DNA of 64,000 nt from Luzula sylvatica. Taxonomy: Eukaryota > Streptophyta > Magnoliopsida > Poales > Juncaceae. Under the pieces are notes generated by a model. It had not been told where the DNA came from and searched no databases. It saw only the letters and a list, made by a program, of their open reading frames with translations. Below are positions 31,697 through 43,873 of this stretch, piece after piece; within the stretch, counting starts at the first letter, position 1, and every line of letters begins with the position of its first letter. Both the position numbers and the translations under genes were made by a program. The DNA lies in NCBI GenBank assembly GCA_946800325.1, contig OX326960.1:56752855-56816854 (forward strand), given 5' to 3'.

Positions 31697-32455
31697 ATGC
31701 TTTAGAAATAAACAAAGTGTACTTCGAAAATGAGAAACTTGTAACAAGTCTACTTTCGGAATTCCCCTTTGAGGCGAGCTTTTGGACCAGAATTAGTTAG
31801 TGATAGGTTTGTCATAATCCCACTAAGTATTAGGCCGAATGGTTAGGCCATTAAGAAAACTAAATTTTAATAATAATACTAATACTAATGCTATTGTAGT
31901 GTAAAGTAGTTTTTGCTGAATTTGATCTAGAGCCCAAAAACTTATCCAATTAGTCTCGGTATTAGTTCAGCTTAACCTAAAAATGTTCAAAATCAATATT
32001 TGGAAAACTTGTATATACCCGAATCTGCTCGAAACATGATCGGTTCGCCGTCCACACACAAATCGAGTCCTCCCAATCGCTCGAAAACAAAAACAAACTG
32101 ATTCGTGTCTTTAATTTGACGTGTTCTTCAACCTAAAATTATTTGTAACCTGCGTTGCACGGATTTGACGACACGAATCGGATATGACGATACGATATTT
32201 TTACATATGATTTATGATACGATTCAGATATGATGATACAGAAAATATCGTTTTTTTTAAATATCTGTGCAACATAGTTTATGACCCAAACCTACAATCT
32301 TGATGACCCCAAATGACCCATAACCCAAATCGATCCGCTCAAAATGATTTGAACCGTATACAACCCGACCCGACAGCCTCAATGCAAACAAACCAATATC
32401 TAATATACCTTGAAATTATTATCAACCAGTAGTAATTTCCAGCATAAAATTGTAA
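31229..32455. other. Intergenic DNA with a GT/GA microsatellite
   Basis: Apart from (GT)n-(GA)n at 31620-31695, nothing gene-like is seen. Open frames across the microsatellite (Val-Cys and Arg-Glu alternation) are artefacts. Confidence 0.6.
31620..31695. repeat. (GT)n(GA)n compound microsatellite
   Basis: About 19 GT units followed by about 18 GA units with no interruption. Confidence 0.95.
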
Positions 32456-32468
32456 AAATGATGGTTCT

Positions 32469-32596
32469 TCCAATGGATTTGTGCCCCGGTGATTGGGTGT
32501 GAGACAAAAGAAATCATATGTTGTGAGAGATTGTGAGTTCGAGTCTCAATGACACGAGAAACCACCAAACCTTCTCCGTTTACTCATTTTTTTTTT
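32469..32596 (+). mobile_element. tRNA-derived SINE, 13-bp TSD
   Basis: AAATGATGGTTCT flanks both ends (32456-32468 and 32597-32609). The 128-base body starts TCCAATGGATTTGTGCCCCG, has a box A-like GTGATTGGGTGTGAG, and a strong box B (GAGTTCGAGTCTC). The tail is a T-run. It shares the middle region (TGTGAG..., ATGTTGTGAGARATTGTGA, ATGACA) with the element at 58090-58238, so a SINE family is present. Confidence 0.85.
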
Positions 32597-32793
32597 AAAT
32601 GATGGTTCTATTTTCGAATCTAGTGGCCTGAGCATTAGGTTACTCTAGCACTATTGTAAAAATAAATAAAAAGTTATATGCTATAAAAAATAAATGAGGC
32701 CAACTAATATATCATGCGGATATTTCTAAAATGCGGAAGACATGGTTTTAATGGATATCCAATAATATCATGCAAGTATCTTATTATTTTAAT

Positions 32794-32965
32794 GAGTAAT
32801 TCTACACAATATGTTCTCACAACATGCTCTCGCAGCATGATATTGATCATACGTTGGATATTGTATTCACACTATAAAATTAGTTTTACTTAATTTAATC
32901 CACACCCTACACCTCATCATCGTGTCGTCAATCATGTTGCGAGAATATGTTGCGTAGAATTACTC
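32794..32965. mobile_element. Mutator-type MITE, 9-bp TSD
   Basis: TATTTTAAT flanks both ends (32785-32793 and 32966-32974). Terminal inverted repeats of about 33 bases: GAGTAATTCTACACAATATG... and, inverted from the right, GAGTAATTCTACGCAACATA.... A 9-bp duplication points to the Mutator superfamily. 172 bases, non-coding. Confidence 0.9.
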
Positions 32966-33207
32966 TATTTTAATATTTAGTTTTAACGATTAGAATATAA
33001 TTGAGATACTCATCTTTTAAAATTTCGTTCTGCTATATATTTCAGTCCATGATATATGTATAAATAATTTTTTTTGTAATGCTCTGGGATTTTTTTTAGG
33101 GTACTTCAACGATATTTTTAATATTATTTATTTGATTTATATGTCATGATATTATATTTTAATATACGGATGTTTTTTTTAAAGCAATGTGGTTATTTAA
33201 TTTATGA

Positions 33208-33476
33208 GGTCATTTACTGTGCCCCCAGATTTCCCCAGACATTGCCGATCTGGGGTATTAGTGTTTAATGATCTTTGTAATTAACACAAATAAATTCGAT
33301 TAGTGATTAATTAGTATTGAATTAAGGTACATGTGGATTAATCATTAATAATTAATATTCATTAACTGTTAATTGAGTGAGATTGGGTTAATTAAGATGG
33401 GGATTAATTGCTAATTGTACGGATCGAGGGTGCGGGAGTGGGTTTGAGGGGCATGGTATAATTTCCCTCAATTTAT
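33208..33476. mobile_element. Foldback MITE, family F (diverged)
   Basis: Edges TTTACTGTGCCCCCAGATTT and GAGGGGCATGGTATAATTTC are imperfect inverses; the centre is TTAATTAATTAAC-rich and self-complementary like the copies at 24111 and 63556. Ends are less certain than in those. Confidence 0.5.
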
Positions 33477-33747
33477 TATTTAAATCATTATTGTTTTAGC
33501 CAATCAATCTGTTTGTGGACTTTAACCTTAGATAAATAAACTATAATATCCATCTAAAAGCTCAAATTACAAACAGTCAGCCTGGTCCATTTAGTGTAAT
33601 TGGGAATTGCATTCTAGGTTCTTCAAGATCCCTTTTTTTAAATAAACCGAGAACTTGATTTCGGTTTCATCAGAGAGCTAAATGAAACAAGGATTTGAAT
33701 TCCTTGTTCTCGGAGCTGTCCGAAAGTAAAGCAAGGGCGCGCCTCAT

Positions 33748-33755
33748 TTTCGCGC
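33748..33755 (+). promoter_or_regulatory. E2F-like site upstream of APC4
   Basis: TTTCGCGC fits the plant E2F consensus WTTSSCSS and lies 44 bases before the APC4 ATG, next to a GGGCGCGCC stretch (33736-33744). Cell-cycle genes are often E2F targets; here it is a sequence match only. Confidence 0.4.
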
Positions 33756-33798
33756 TCAGTGTATCATTGTATGCATTGCTGAGTTCCCGTTCTCGCTA

Positions 33799-36700
33799 AT
33801 GGAGGAAGAAGTACAAGAGGTGGAGATGGAGAATGTCGGAGAGGAGGAAGAGGACGAGGCCATGTTAGGATCAATCGTCCCTTTTCAGCTTCAATTTGAC
33901 AAGCCCGTGCCTTTCCAGGTTTTCTCTCCCTGTTGTATTTATTTGTTTTATCATGCACTAATTAAATCTTTTGAAATGTTAATTGTATGGGTGAAATTGA
34001 AACTAGTTAATACAAGTTTAACTTGTGATGATTTAGGTTAAGTTGGCAGAGTGGAATCCAGAGAAAGACTTGCTTGCAATCGTCACTGACGAATCCAAAA
34101 TTCTTCTTCATCGCTTCAATTGGCAAAGACTCTGGACCGTATTTCCTGGTTCTCTCCTTAATCCTTCAATTCAGTTCTTGGTTTACCATCAACACAAATA
34201 TAAACACTGAATTTCATTTTCGAACGTATTTGGCGTAGGCAAATGCGTCACATCCCTTTGTTGGAGTCCAGATGGAAAAGCGATCGCTCTCGGCACAGAA
34301 GAAGGCTCCATTCTCTTACATGATGTCGAGGTATATATATTTCATTCACATTTTACTGGACAGGTCCATTTTTTTTCTTAATTTCTCAATAATTTCACCG
34401 TTTCACAGAATGGAAAATTACTCAGAACCATGAAAACACATGACGTGTCTATAGTATCTCTAAATTGGGAAGAAGATACAGTACAAAACAAGGTAATCAA
34501 TTATCAATCGCCTCTTTATTATTCTTTTATTTCTTAAACCCTAAACCCTAAAACCGAAATCTTAGGTTGAGAGAGACCACAATTTTGTATATGAGGATCG
34601 AACGGCTCGATTCTTCCCACCGGCGCCACGGATTCCAAGAATGCCTGGTTTGAGTGATGATGACACGGAAGAGACGACTCAGATTTTGACAAGTGTCACT
34701 TCCCAGCGATTTAATATTCTCTGCAGTGGCGATAAAGACGGGTCCATTTGCTTCAGCATTTTTGGCATTTTCCCTATTGGCAAAATTGTTAGTCCATTTA
34801 TTTATATTTTATTTGAATCATAATTATTTTTATTATTGTGGTTATTAATTTATTATTTTATCATCTGTTTTCAGAATATTCATGATTATCGACTTAAGAA
34901 TGCTTCCATACACAAGGTTTAGTAATTAATACAATCAAATTCAAATTATCCTTATTTTCATATTTTAATCTCGATTTATTTATTTTTTTCCTCTTTTTTT
35001 CATTTAGGTAACTTTGTCAAAGGATCTTTGCCGGTTGGAAGTTTTGTGTTTTGGCTCGGTCACAAGCACGAATCTTGATGACAGTTCTTTTGGGTTCCAC
35101 TGTTTACATCTGGACACCTCCATTTTCCTCAACAGGTATTCAATATTCCAACCGAACTGGACCTCTCCAGTACAATGCTTTAAATATAAATCATGATTTG
35201 CAGGAAGAACGAACTGCATCAAGTGGCTCAACAAGCATCAAATATAGAGGATTTATTAGAAGTGATTCGTTCGTCCATTTCGGTCTTGTCGAAACAATGG
35301 ATCGATGCGATGAATTCCTTCACTTCCAAATTTAATGTTCTCTCAACTCTAATTTCTCAACACGGTATTTATTTCAAAATCATTACTTTTCTCATGTTAT
35401 AATTAATTTATAATTTATATATATACGTATATTTATTATTTTATTTTATTTAGGTCTTGATTCTACTCCACAAGATGAGTTCCTGAGTCTTCTACTTGGC
35501 GCAAGGACGAGCCAAGCACTTCACCAATTTCTTGTCAATTCACTTGGAGAAGCGGTACATAAATCATTAAAAATATCATATTTACCCTTCCAAAAATAAG
35601 AATATCATATTTGCCCTCTGGAAAAGCTAAAACATCATAATAATTTAACACCAAGTTAACAATTTAGACATTTTTTTGGTATTAAAAGGGTAAATACGAT
35701 ATTTTAATATTTTTAGGGTGTGAAGCGTGTGTCGAAGGCAATTGACAATGCCGGAAAAGAGCTTCGTACAGTTTTAAACGAACACCTCCAGGTTTATTTA
35801 TTTATTATTATTATTTTTTAATTGTGCACTAACTAATATTATATATACATTTTATATGATTTAATATACTATTTCTGAATAGCCTGCGTTGGAAATAATT
35901 GGGTTCAGAATCGGAGAATTAAGAGGGCTTGCCAGGTGGCGAACCCGTTTTAAAAATATCGGCTTAAATGAAAATCTCATGAATAACGTTTCGGAATCTT
36001 CTGGAATGCTTCTCGTTCAAGCTGAACGCTTTTCTAGGGTTTTGGCCATCGTCTTATTCTTGGTAACTTTTCTAATCATCGAATTAATTAATTAATTAAT
36101 TAAAGTATTAACAATTTTGTACTATTTATTGCAGTTTCAGAATTTCTTGAATTGGGTTTTGAAATGTACAAAGGTTTTACTCTCTGAACCCATAGACCAA
36201 GTCCATCCAGCAAATAGCGAGCTTGTTATTATTTTTTTGAAGTTCCTTCTTGAGAACGATCCAGTTAAAGAATTATTAGAAGTTAATAATAAAGTCAATG
36301 TTGATTCGTAAGTACTTTTTTACATATATTTTTATTTAATTAATTACTATGTACTTATTTTATTAATTATTTATTTTTATTGCTAGGGAAACTATGAAGA
36401 GACTCGAACAACTCGTATCTTTTGGAGGATATAAAGATGTAAATTTCTTGGAACGAACTTTAGCAAATCAATTCACTCAATTGGAACAATGGTACTTTTT
36501 GTTTTATTTTATTATTTTTATTTTTTATGACTTGCAATAAAATTGAATATTTTTTTTTCAGCTTGAAGGAGGCATTTTTAATGCCATTCACTACCGTTTC
36601 AGAAAAAATAGTTTGTAAAGGATTATTACCATTATTTCCTGTTTCGACACCAAATCTATATATTCCTTCCTCAATTTATTACTACAAGGTCAAAACAAAC

Positions 36701-37551
36701 CACTATTTGATATAATTTATGATTATAAATTTATAATATTAGAATTAGAATTAATTAATTTTCCCTTTTTTTCAAGTGCAGGAGGAGATCGACTCGGGTA
36801 ATACGAGTTTGAATAATTTGAAAGATTATGTGTGTTTTAAAATACCAAATGAATCTTTGGGATTAAATAATTGCGTTGGTATTATAAGAGGCTTTGCAAT
36901 TAATGATAATAATTTAAATTCATGTTTTGACGCGGTTTTGTTAAACGTGCCTGATAATTACGAGTGTGTTGATATCGCGCTTTATAAGGTAAAATTATTT
37001 CATTTTATATAAGTTGGTTGGTTACTATTTTTTTATTTTGAAATTGGAACAGGAGAACCAGATTGTAATGTTGCTTAATGAATCGAATAATAATTATGAA
37101 AATTCTGAGAAAGCTATAATGGTGATGATGCAAGCAAATGATCTTCCCTTTGTTTCTCTTCCACTCAATATAATGCCTAATAATTACCTTTTCGTCCTGC
37201 AAGAATTAAGGGTAAATTTGTTAATTATTTATTTTATTTTATTACCAATACTAATTGAGGTGATTTGAAAAATTGCTCAGGATTGCGTGATGAGTTTGAA
37301 TTTGGACGAAGGAAAAGTTCGTGTTATTCCTCATTCTGTTAGCGTCCCATTGGCAGTTAGTGGTGAGAGATAATTTTGATTTTTTAAAAAATGTTTTTAT
37401 TGTTTTCATAATTTAAATTGATTAACTAATATGACTTTTGACGTGTAATTTCGCAGCTTCGAGAGGCGTGGCTTGCGTATTTTCATCTAAAAGACACGCA
37501 TTGGTTTATATACTCGACGAAGACGAGGATGAAATTTCTGAAATTGAATGA
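33799..37551 (+). CDS. APC4: Anaphase-promoting complex subunit 4
   Basis: Eighteen exons with GT-AG introns and an unbroken frame: 33799-33918, 34037-34148, 34239-34330, 34409-34492, 34566-34787, 34875-34916, 35008-35135, 35204-35364, 35454-35554, 35717-35791, 35883-36062, 36135-36307, 36387-36491, 36562-36688, 36782-36988, 37053-37211, 37281-37362, 37457-37551; 754 residues, near the ~790 of Arabidopsis APC4. After an acidic N-terminus comes the WD40-type domain ([59 protein letters not shown]), then the long helical APC4 domain ([30 protein letters not shown]) and an acidic end ([14 protein letters not shown]). APC4 is a scaffold of the APC/C ubiquitin ligase platform, bridging APC1/APC5 and the TPR lobe in mitotic exit. 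No damage seen; single-copy-type gene. Confidence 0.95.
34535..34553 (+). promoter_or_regulatory. Telo-box in APC4 intron 4
   Basis: TAAACCCTAAACCCTAAAAC, about two telomere-type repeats (AAACCCTAA), lies in the fourth intron. Telo-boxes occur in regulatory parts of plant growth and translation genes; it could equally be an interstitial relic. Confidence 0.45.
35560..35712. mobile_element. Palindromic MITE filling APC4 intron 9
   Basis: Left AAATATCATATTTACCCTTC and the inverse of the right end (AAAATATCGTATTTACCCTT) pair. The 162-base intron (35555-35716) is almost wholly this element, so it has provided most of the intron up to 4 bases before the acceptor. The same words recur at 18480-18620 and 37730-38060. 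Confidence 0.65.
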
Positions 37552-37727
37552 ATGTATTTTTATTTTGTTAGCATTTTATTACATTAATATGAAAATACAT
37601 TTATTTTTTTAGAAGGAATTCTCAATTTGTTGTATCATTATAATAGATGAAAATGCATTCTTTTTGTTTAATAAACTTGTTTATTTATTAATAATAGATG
37701 ATCACTTTGATTAATTAAGTTCATAAA

Positions 37728-38062
37728 AACAAGAGGCCTTTTAAGCAAAGGGATTTACATATTTACCCTTCTGAAAATATAAATATCGCATTTGCCCTTT
37801 CAAAAATCTAAATTTACATTTTTTCTCTTTCAAAAATCTAAAATATCATTAAAATATCCAAATTTTGAGAAGGTAAATATGACGTTTATTTTGGATAACT
37901 CTTTGAATAAATATGATAATTTAGACTTTAAGAAGGAAAAATATGATATATTTATTTTGGAAGGGTAAATAATAATATGATATATTTATTTTGGAAGGGT
38001 AAATATGATATATTTATTTTCGAAGGGTAAATATGATATATTTATTTTCGAAGGGTAAATAT
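37728..38062. repeat. Repeat of TATCATATTTACCC type in APC4-RIC1 spacer
   Basis: Left side carries ATTTACATATTTACCCTTCT and relatives, right side carries inverse words AAGGGTAAATATGATATATT; four near-identical 28-29-base tandem copies (TTTATTTTSGAAGGGTAAAT) run from about 37936 to 38062. It occupies most of the 629-base gap between APC4 and RIC1 and ends about 120 bases before the RIC1 ATG, so it may touch the RIC1 promoter. Confidence 0.75.
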
Positions 38063-38180
38063 GACATTTTCGATTTTAAGCTTCGTACAGCAAGAACTAC
38101 TCTCACACCTCTCTCATTTGTCCCTTCCTCTCTGATCCCAGATCTCTTGCTCGGAGGAGAAAAACCACCAGATCGCCGGG

Positions 38181-41100
38181 ATGTATATGTCATACGGATG
38201 GCCACAGGTCATCCCTTTAGATACCGGACTCACTTCCGTATCATCGGAGCGTACAGTCTATCTCAAAGCGATCAATCGCCTTCTGCTGATTGTCGGTCCC
38301 ACGCATCTAGAGCTCTGGAGCTCCTCTCAGGTGATATTGATTGTATATTCGTGTTCAATTTGGTTGATTTTTGAGTTGCGTTTCGAAATTCTGAGTGATT
38401 TTGTTTTGTATCGTGTCAGCATAAGGTGAGGCTCGGGAAATTTGTGCGTGATGCGAGGTCAGTGGAGATTGAGGGAGAGAATGCACAGGCTGTGTGGAGT
38501 CCAGATACGAGAACCGTTGCTGTACTTGTAAGTTTGGATGATTAATTCTCTTATTTCTTTGCTTAATTAATCCTATCTGAAGTGGATTTTAGTTTTATGA
38601 AATGAATCTTAAGTTTCTAAGTGAATTACGTTGTTTATTGCAGACTAGTTCTCATTTTCTCCACATATACAAGATAAATCTGAATGGAAAAAAACTACTT
38701 ATAGGAGGCAAACAATTCCCAGGCCTTTTTCTTGCTAACATATCTCTTACCATAACCGAATCAATACCTTTCTCTACAGATTGCTTCGCAACGTAAGATT
38801 TTTCATCCCATCTTTGCAATGTACCTGCACATTGTGGTACGTAGCGGTACCAACTATTATTGACATTGTATGATGGTAACAATATCTTAACTTGACTATA
38901 TTTCAGGAGTAATTTTGTATGTGATGGCAAAAGCATGCTTATTGGACTATCTAATGGGCATTTACAACTAATATCCTGGAATGCTGAGGTCAGCATAAAC
39001 GATTTTTCCAACTTATTTTTTACTGTTAATTCATTATTTTTCATTTTTCCTTTTCAATTTCTAGTATTCAGACAGCTTTAAGCTATGTTGCAATGATTCT
39101 TCCTCTCCTCCAAACGAACCATCTACTTCCCAACAAAAACCTATTTCTCAATCCTGCAGTCATAATTTCTCCATAACACACCTCGAATTTTCAACGCAAT
39201 TAAGAACACTAGTCCTAGTATATTCAAGTGGCCAAATTGAGCTATGTTCAGTGAGCAAAAAGGGATTGAAACAAACCAATGCAATTATTTCTGAGAGATG
39301 GGTGGCCACACAAGGAGCCACGTGCGCTTCGTTCACACCAGATCAGCAAATTCTTGCTGTTGGCTTGGCCAAAGGCGTGGTTGAGCTATACGATTTGACC
39401 GAGTCCACTCAGCTTCTTCGTACCATTTCTCTCTATGATTGGGGGTATTCAGTGGAGGACACGGGGCCAGTATCATGCATAGCATGGACACCTGGCAGCA
39501 CCGCATTGGCCATTGGATGGAAATTCCGAGGCGTCTCGGTCTGGTCAACCTCAGGCTGTCGACTCATGTGCACTCTTCGTCAGACCAGTTTAAGCTCAGC
39601 AGGCTCATCTCCGATGCTGAAACCCAACACGGACTTCAAGTCCGAACCGCTCATCTCCGGCACGGGACACCTGGCGTGGGACGAAAACGGGTACAAGCTA
39701 TTTGCTGTTGAGGAAGGAACAACGGACCGGGTTATCGGGTTTTCTTTTGCGAAATCTTGCTTTAATAAAGGCTTGTCTGGGAGTACTTACACGAGACAAT
39801 TCTTGTATGGTGAGGATCGTGTTTTGATGGTTCAACAAGACCCCACTGACGAGCTCAAGATTCTTCAATTGAACGTTCCAGTTAAGAATTTAATTATTAT
39901 TATTATTTTTTTTAAATTTGTTTTGAGTATTTTTATGTTTTAAATAGGTGGCATATATTTCGCAAAACTGGCCGGTTTTACACGTGGCGGCAAGTGATGA
40001 TGGTATGTATTTGGCCGTGGCGGGGGTCCACGGAGTCGTACTGTATGACTTGAGGAACAAGAAATGGAGATATTTTGGTGATGTCACTCAAGAACAAAAG
40101 ATCCAATGCATGGGCTTGCTCTGGCTCCGAAGCAAAATCGTCGTTGTTTGCAACTACATCGATTCTTCCAACACGTAAACACATCATAAAACTTTTTATT
40201 TATTTCTTGTTATTATTATTTCTTTTATTGTTTGTGTAGGTATGAATTGTTGTTTTATCCACGGTACCACCTCGACCAGAGTTCATTGCTTTGTCGCAAA
40301 ACGTTAATTGGGAAACCAATCGTTATGGATGTGTTTCAAGATTATATTCTCGTTACTTATAATCCTTTTGACGTTCATATTTTTCATGCCAAAATATCTG
40401 GCGAACTCTCCCCCACCTCCTCTCCAGTCTTACAGGTCAATTTAAAAAAAAAATCATTTTTTATATATTTTTATATTTTAATTTTGGTAATATATATGCA
40501 TGCAGATTTCTACTGTGAGAGAACTTTCGATAATGAGCGTGAAAAGCCATCCTTCCTCAATGCATTTCATTCCCGATTCATCAGAAGAAAAAAACAATTC
40601 TATTCCATCTTCAGATTTGTTATTGCAACAACCATCACGGTAAATAAATCAAATATGGATATATTAATAATAATAAAAATGTTAAAATAACGAGATCTAA
40701 GTTGGGGTATCTAGTGCAATGACAGGTGTTTGATTCTGCGTAAAAACGGGGAATTATCTCTTCTCGACTTGGATGATGGACACGAACAAGTGTTGACTAA
40801 TTCGATCGATTTATTTTGGGTGACTTGTGATAAATCAGATGATAAAGCCAATCTCATCAAAGAAGTTTCTTGGCTTGACTACGGCCACCGCGGAATGCAG
40901 GTCTTCAATAATTTATTATAAATTATTAAATATTAAAATATTTAATTCTTGTTTTCGTTGTTTATAGGTTTGGTATCCATCGCAAAGCGGAGACCCATTC
41001 AAGCAGGAGGATTTCTTGCAGTTGGATCCGGAGCTGGAGTTCGATAGGGAAATATACCCGTTAGGGCTTCTCCCAAACGTGGGTGTGGTCGTGGGCGTGA

Positions 41101-43070
41101 CTCAGCGCATGTCATTCTCAACCTCTGAATTTCCGTGCTTCGAACCGTCTCCTCAGGCCCAAACCATTTTGCACTGCTTGCTTCGCCATCTTCTTCAGGT
41201 CTTCAATTTAATCTTTCATCAAATAATTCGATTTTATAAAAAAGTTTTAAAAAATATTTTTTTTGTTTAAAACAGAGGGATAAGAGTGAGGAGGCGTTGA
41301 GGTTGGCGTATTTATCTGCGGAGAGGCCTCACTTTTCTCATTGTTTGGAATGGCTTCTTTTCACGGTTTTCGATGCGGATATTTCGAGCGTGAAGAAGAA
41401 GAATCAGGGTTCGGCGGCGTCTTTGTTGGAAAAGACGTGCGAGCTTCTGCGGAACTTTCCAGAGTATTTTGATGTGGTGGTTAGTGTTGCCAGAAAGACA
41501 GATGGCCGGCACTGGGCCGATCTTTTTTCCGCTGCTGGCCGTTCCACCGAGTCCGTCTTTTTTATCATAAATTTAATTATTTAATTTAATTATTGTTTGT
41601 TTCTTTTTTAAAAAAAATAATAAGTGGGAATTTTTGGTTTAGGTTGTTTGAAGAGTGTTTCCAGAGGAGATGGTACCGTACTGCTGCTTGCTATATTCTG
41701 GTATTAATTAATAAAATCTATTTGCATTTTTCTTAAAATTAATAAATTTTAATTAATTAATTATGCAGGTGATTGCTAAGCTAGAGGGTCCTGCCGTCAG
41801 TCAATACTGTGCTCTACGCTTATTGCAAGTATGATTTTATTTATTTTTTAGTGATTATCTACGTTTTCCTTATATATCTATTTAATATATTAAATTACAT
41901 TTTTTTAATGACAAACAGGCCACATTGGACGAATCCTTGTACGAACTTGCAGGAGAACTGGTACAGAATTATTTATTCACATAATATTTGTTAATCATGT
42001 TCATTTTCTGAGAATAAGGATAAATACAGGTGAGGTTTTTGCTAAGGTCAGGGAGAGAGTTTGAAAATGCCACGTCAGATTCAGAAAGATTATCGCCGAA
42101 GTTTTTGGGATACTTTTTCCGGTCCCCTTACAAGAGACAATCTTCAGATCTTAAAAGGTTACTTTTTTTACTACAAACCCCACCGAAAAGTGTGTAATTG
42201 TGGATTTACCCTTAATGTAATTTTGCTTTGTTATAGTGGGTCGTCGAAAGAGCTGAGTCCGCATATAAATTCAGTGAAGAACATTCTAGAAAGCCACGCG
42301 AGTTACTTGATGTCTGGCAAGGAACTCTCTAAGCTAGTTGCTTTTGTCAAGGGCACCCAATTTGATCTTGTGGTAACCTTTTTTATTTATTTATGCACAT
42401 TATATAATATTTAATATTTATCCTAGAAAATAAGTTTTATTTTTATCTTTGCTATATATTGAAAAAATAGGAATACCTTCAAAGAGAGAGATCAGGATCA
42501 GCCCAGCTCGACAATTTTGCTTCCGCTCTTGAATTAATCGGCCAAAAGGTTCCTCAATATCAATTTCACTTTGCTAATATTTAATGATTATTTTTTTTCA
42601 ATAATATATATTTTTTATTTTTTGTCGTGTAGTTGCAAATGGATACGCTACAAAGCAGGTTGGACGCAGAGTTCCTACTCGCACACATGTGCTCCGTCAA
42701 GTTCAAAGAATGGATCGTCGTACTTGCAACCCTACTTAGCCGTACAGAGGTTTATAACTTTTTCCATTTAGGCCATTGTTATATTACCAAATTTCATTTA
42801 CGCCCCTTGACATACTTTTGTTTTTTTAGGTTTTGATCGATCTCTTTAGGCATGATTTACGGTTATGGAAAGCATACAGCATGACTCTCCAGGTATGTAT
42901 ATAATTCGTCTTATTATACCTTTTTGTTTAATAATTGTTCCATTTTTTATGATTTTAATAAATTGAAATATTCCTAATAGTCACATGAGGAATTCAAAAA
43001 GTATCTCGGTCTTCTAAGTGTATTAGAAGAGCATCTGTCTTCTTCTATAACCGATAACGGTGCCATATAA
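38181..43070 (+). CDS. RIC1: RIC1-like Rab GEF subunit (RIC1 homologue)
   Basis: Twenty exons, frame conserved throughout: 38181-38330, 38420-38527, 38644-38792, 38907-38988, 39065-39880, 39948-40174, 40240-40435, 40506-40639, 40726-40900, 40968-41198, 41276-41550, 41643-41700, 41769-41828, 41919-41960, 42030-42157, 42237-42372, 42471-42548, 42633-42749, 42830-42892, 42981-43070; 1104 residues, close to plant RIC1 homologues (~1120). N-terminus MYMSYGWPQVIPLDTG, then beta-propeller-like blocks (INRLLLIVGPTHLELWSSSQ, VWSPDTRTVAVLTSS, FVCDGKSMLIGLSNGHLQLI, SCIAWTPGSTALAIGWKFRG, YISQNWPVLHVAASDDGMYL). The C-terminal RIC1 domain spans about residues 680-1000 (LRHLLQRDKSEEALRLAYLS, PHFSHCLEWLLFTVFD, CYILVIAKLEGPAVSQYCAL). 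RIC1 with RGP1 activates Ypt6/RAB6-type GTPases at the Golgi for retrograde traffic. The gene appears intact. Confidence 0.95.
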
Positions 43071-43873
43071 ATTAGACGCAAAATATGGTAATCATTTTTT
43101 TTTTTCAATCTTGTAATATTTTTTTAATTTTCCTGGGTTTGCATTTATTTTTTTAATAACCGATTTGTTTGTCGTATCCGCGTCTCATATTCTTCGAAAT
43201 TTTGTATAGTTATCATCTGGCAACTAAGAGATCATTTAATTTGTTCAAATTTGAGGATTTAAGAAATATATAAACCACAAATATATGCTCAGTACTCACA
43301 TGTCAGTACAAATCTAAAATAGATAAGATTAGTTTGATAATGTTCGATATAATTAGTACCCTGTTTTAAATCTAATATTTGGTGGTGGCCTTATCGGATA
43401 TATATCAAAGTCTAGTTGCTCAAGCATGACGTATGCAATATTGTACTAATATAGTAAGATTAATTGCTAGTGGCATGTTCGTCTTTATCATCTTATGTTC
43501 AATTCAAACAATTGAAATCAAGATTATTTTATTTTAATCTAGATAGATAATGTTTTAACGAAATATATGCTTTCGATCGAAATTGAAGTTATGTACACTT
43601 GGATTCCTCGTTGTTTCGAGTAGATTTGTTACAAAAAGATCTAATAACTGTTAAAGAATTAATACTAAAGGGTTGGTTTATTCCTTAAAAGAGGGGTGAG
43701 AGAGAGAGATGCCTTGTCATATGCTATGGGATCGCATTATTGATGTCCCATGTTCCTCTTGAGAACTCATTTGTGATCGTGACATGACAAGTGCAAGATT
43801 TATCACACTCCATTGCATTTCATTGGTTGGTTTGTTGGTATTTAACTATTTATGTTGGAATTGATTTCTATAC
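43071..43873. other. RIC1 3' flank, nothing further recognised
   Basis: AT-rich 3' UTR and spacer; no gene, RNA or repeat boundary identified. Confidence 0.5.

Noticed and set aside
31527..31800. Open frames with Val-Cys/Arg-Glu or Ser-Leu/Thr-His alternation
   Set aside because: Produced by the (GT)n(GA)n microsatellite.
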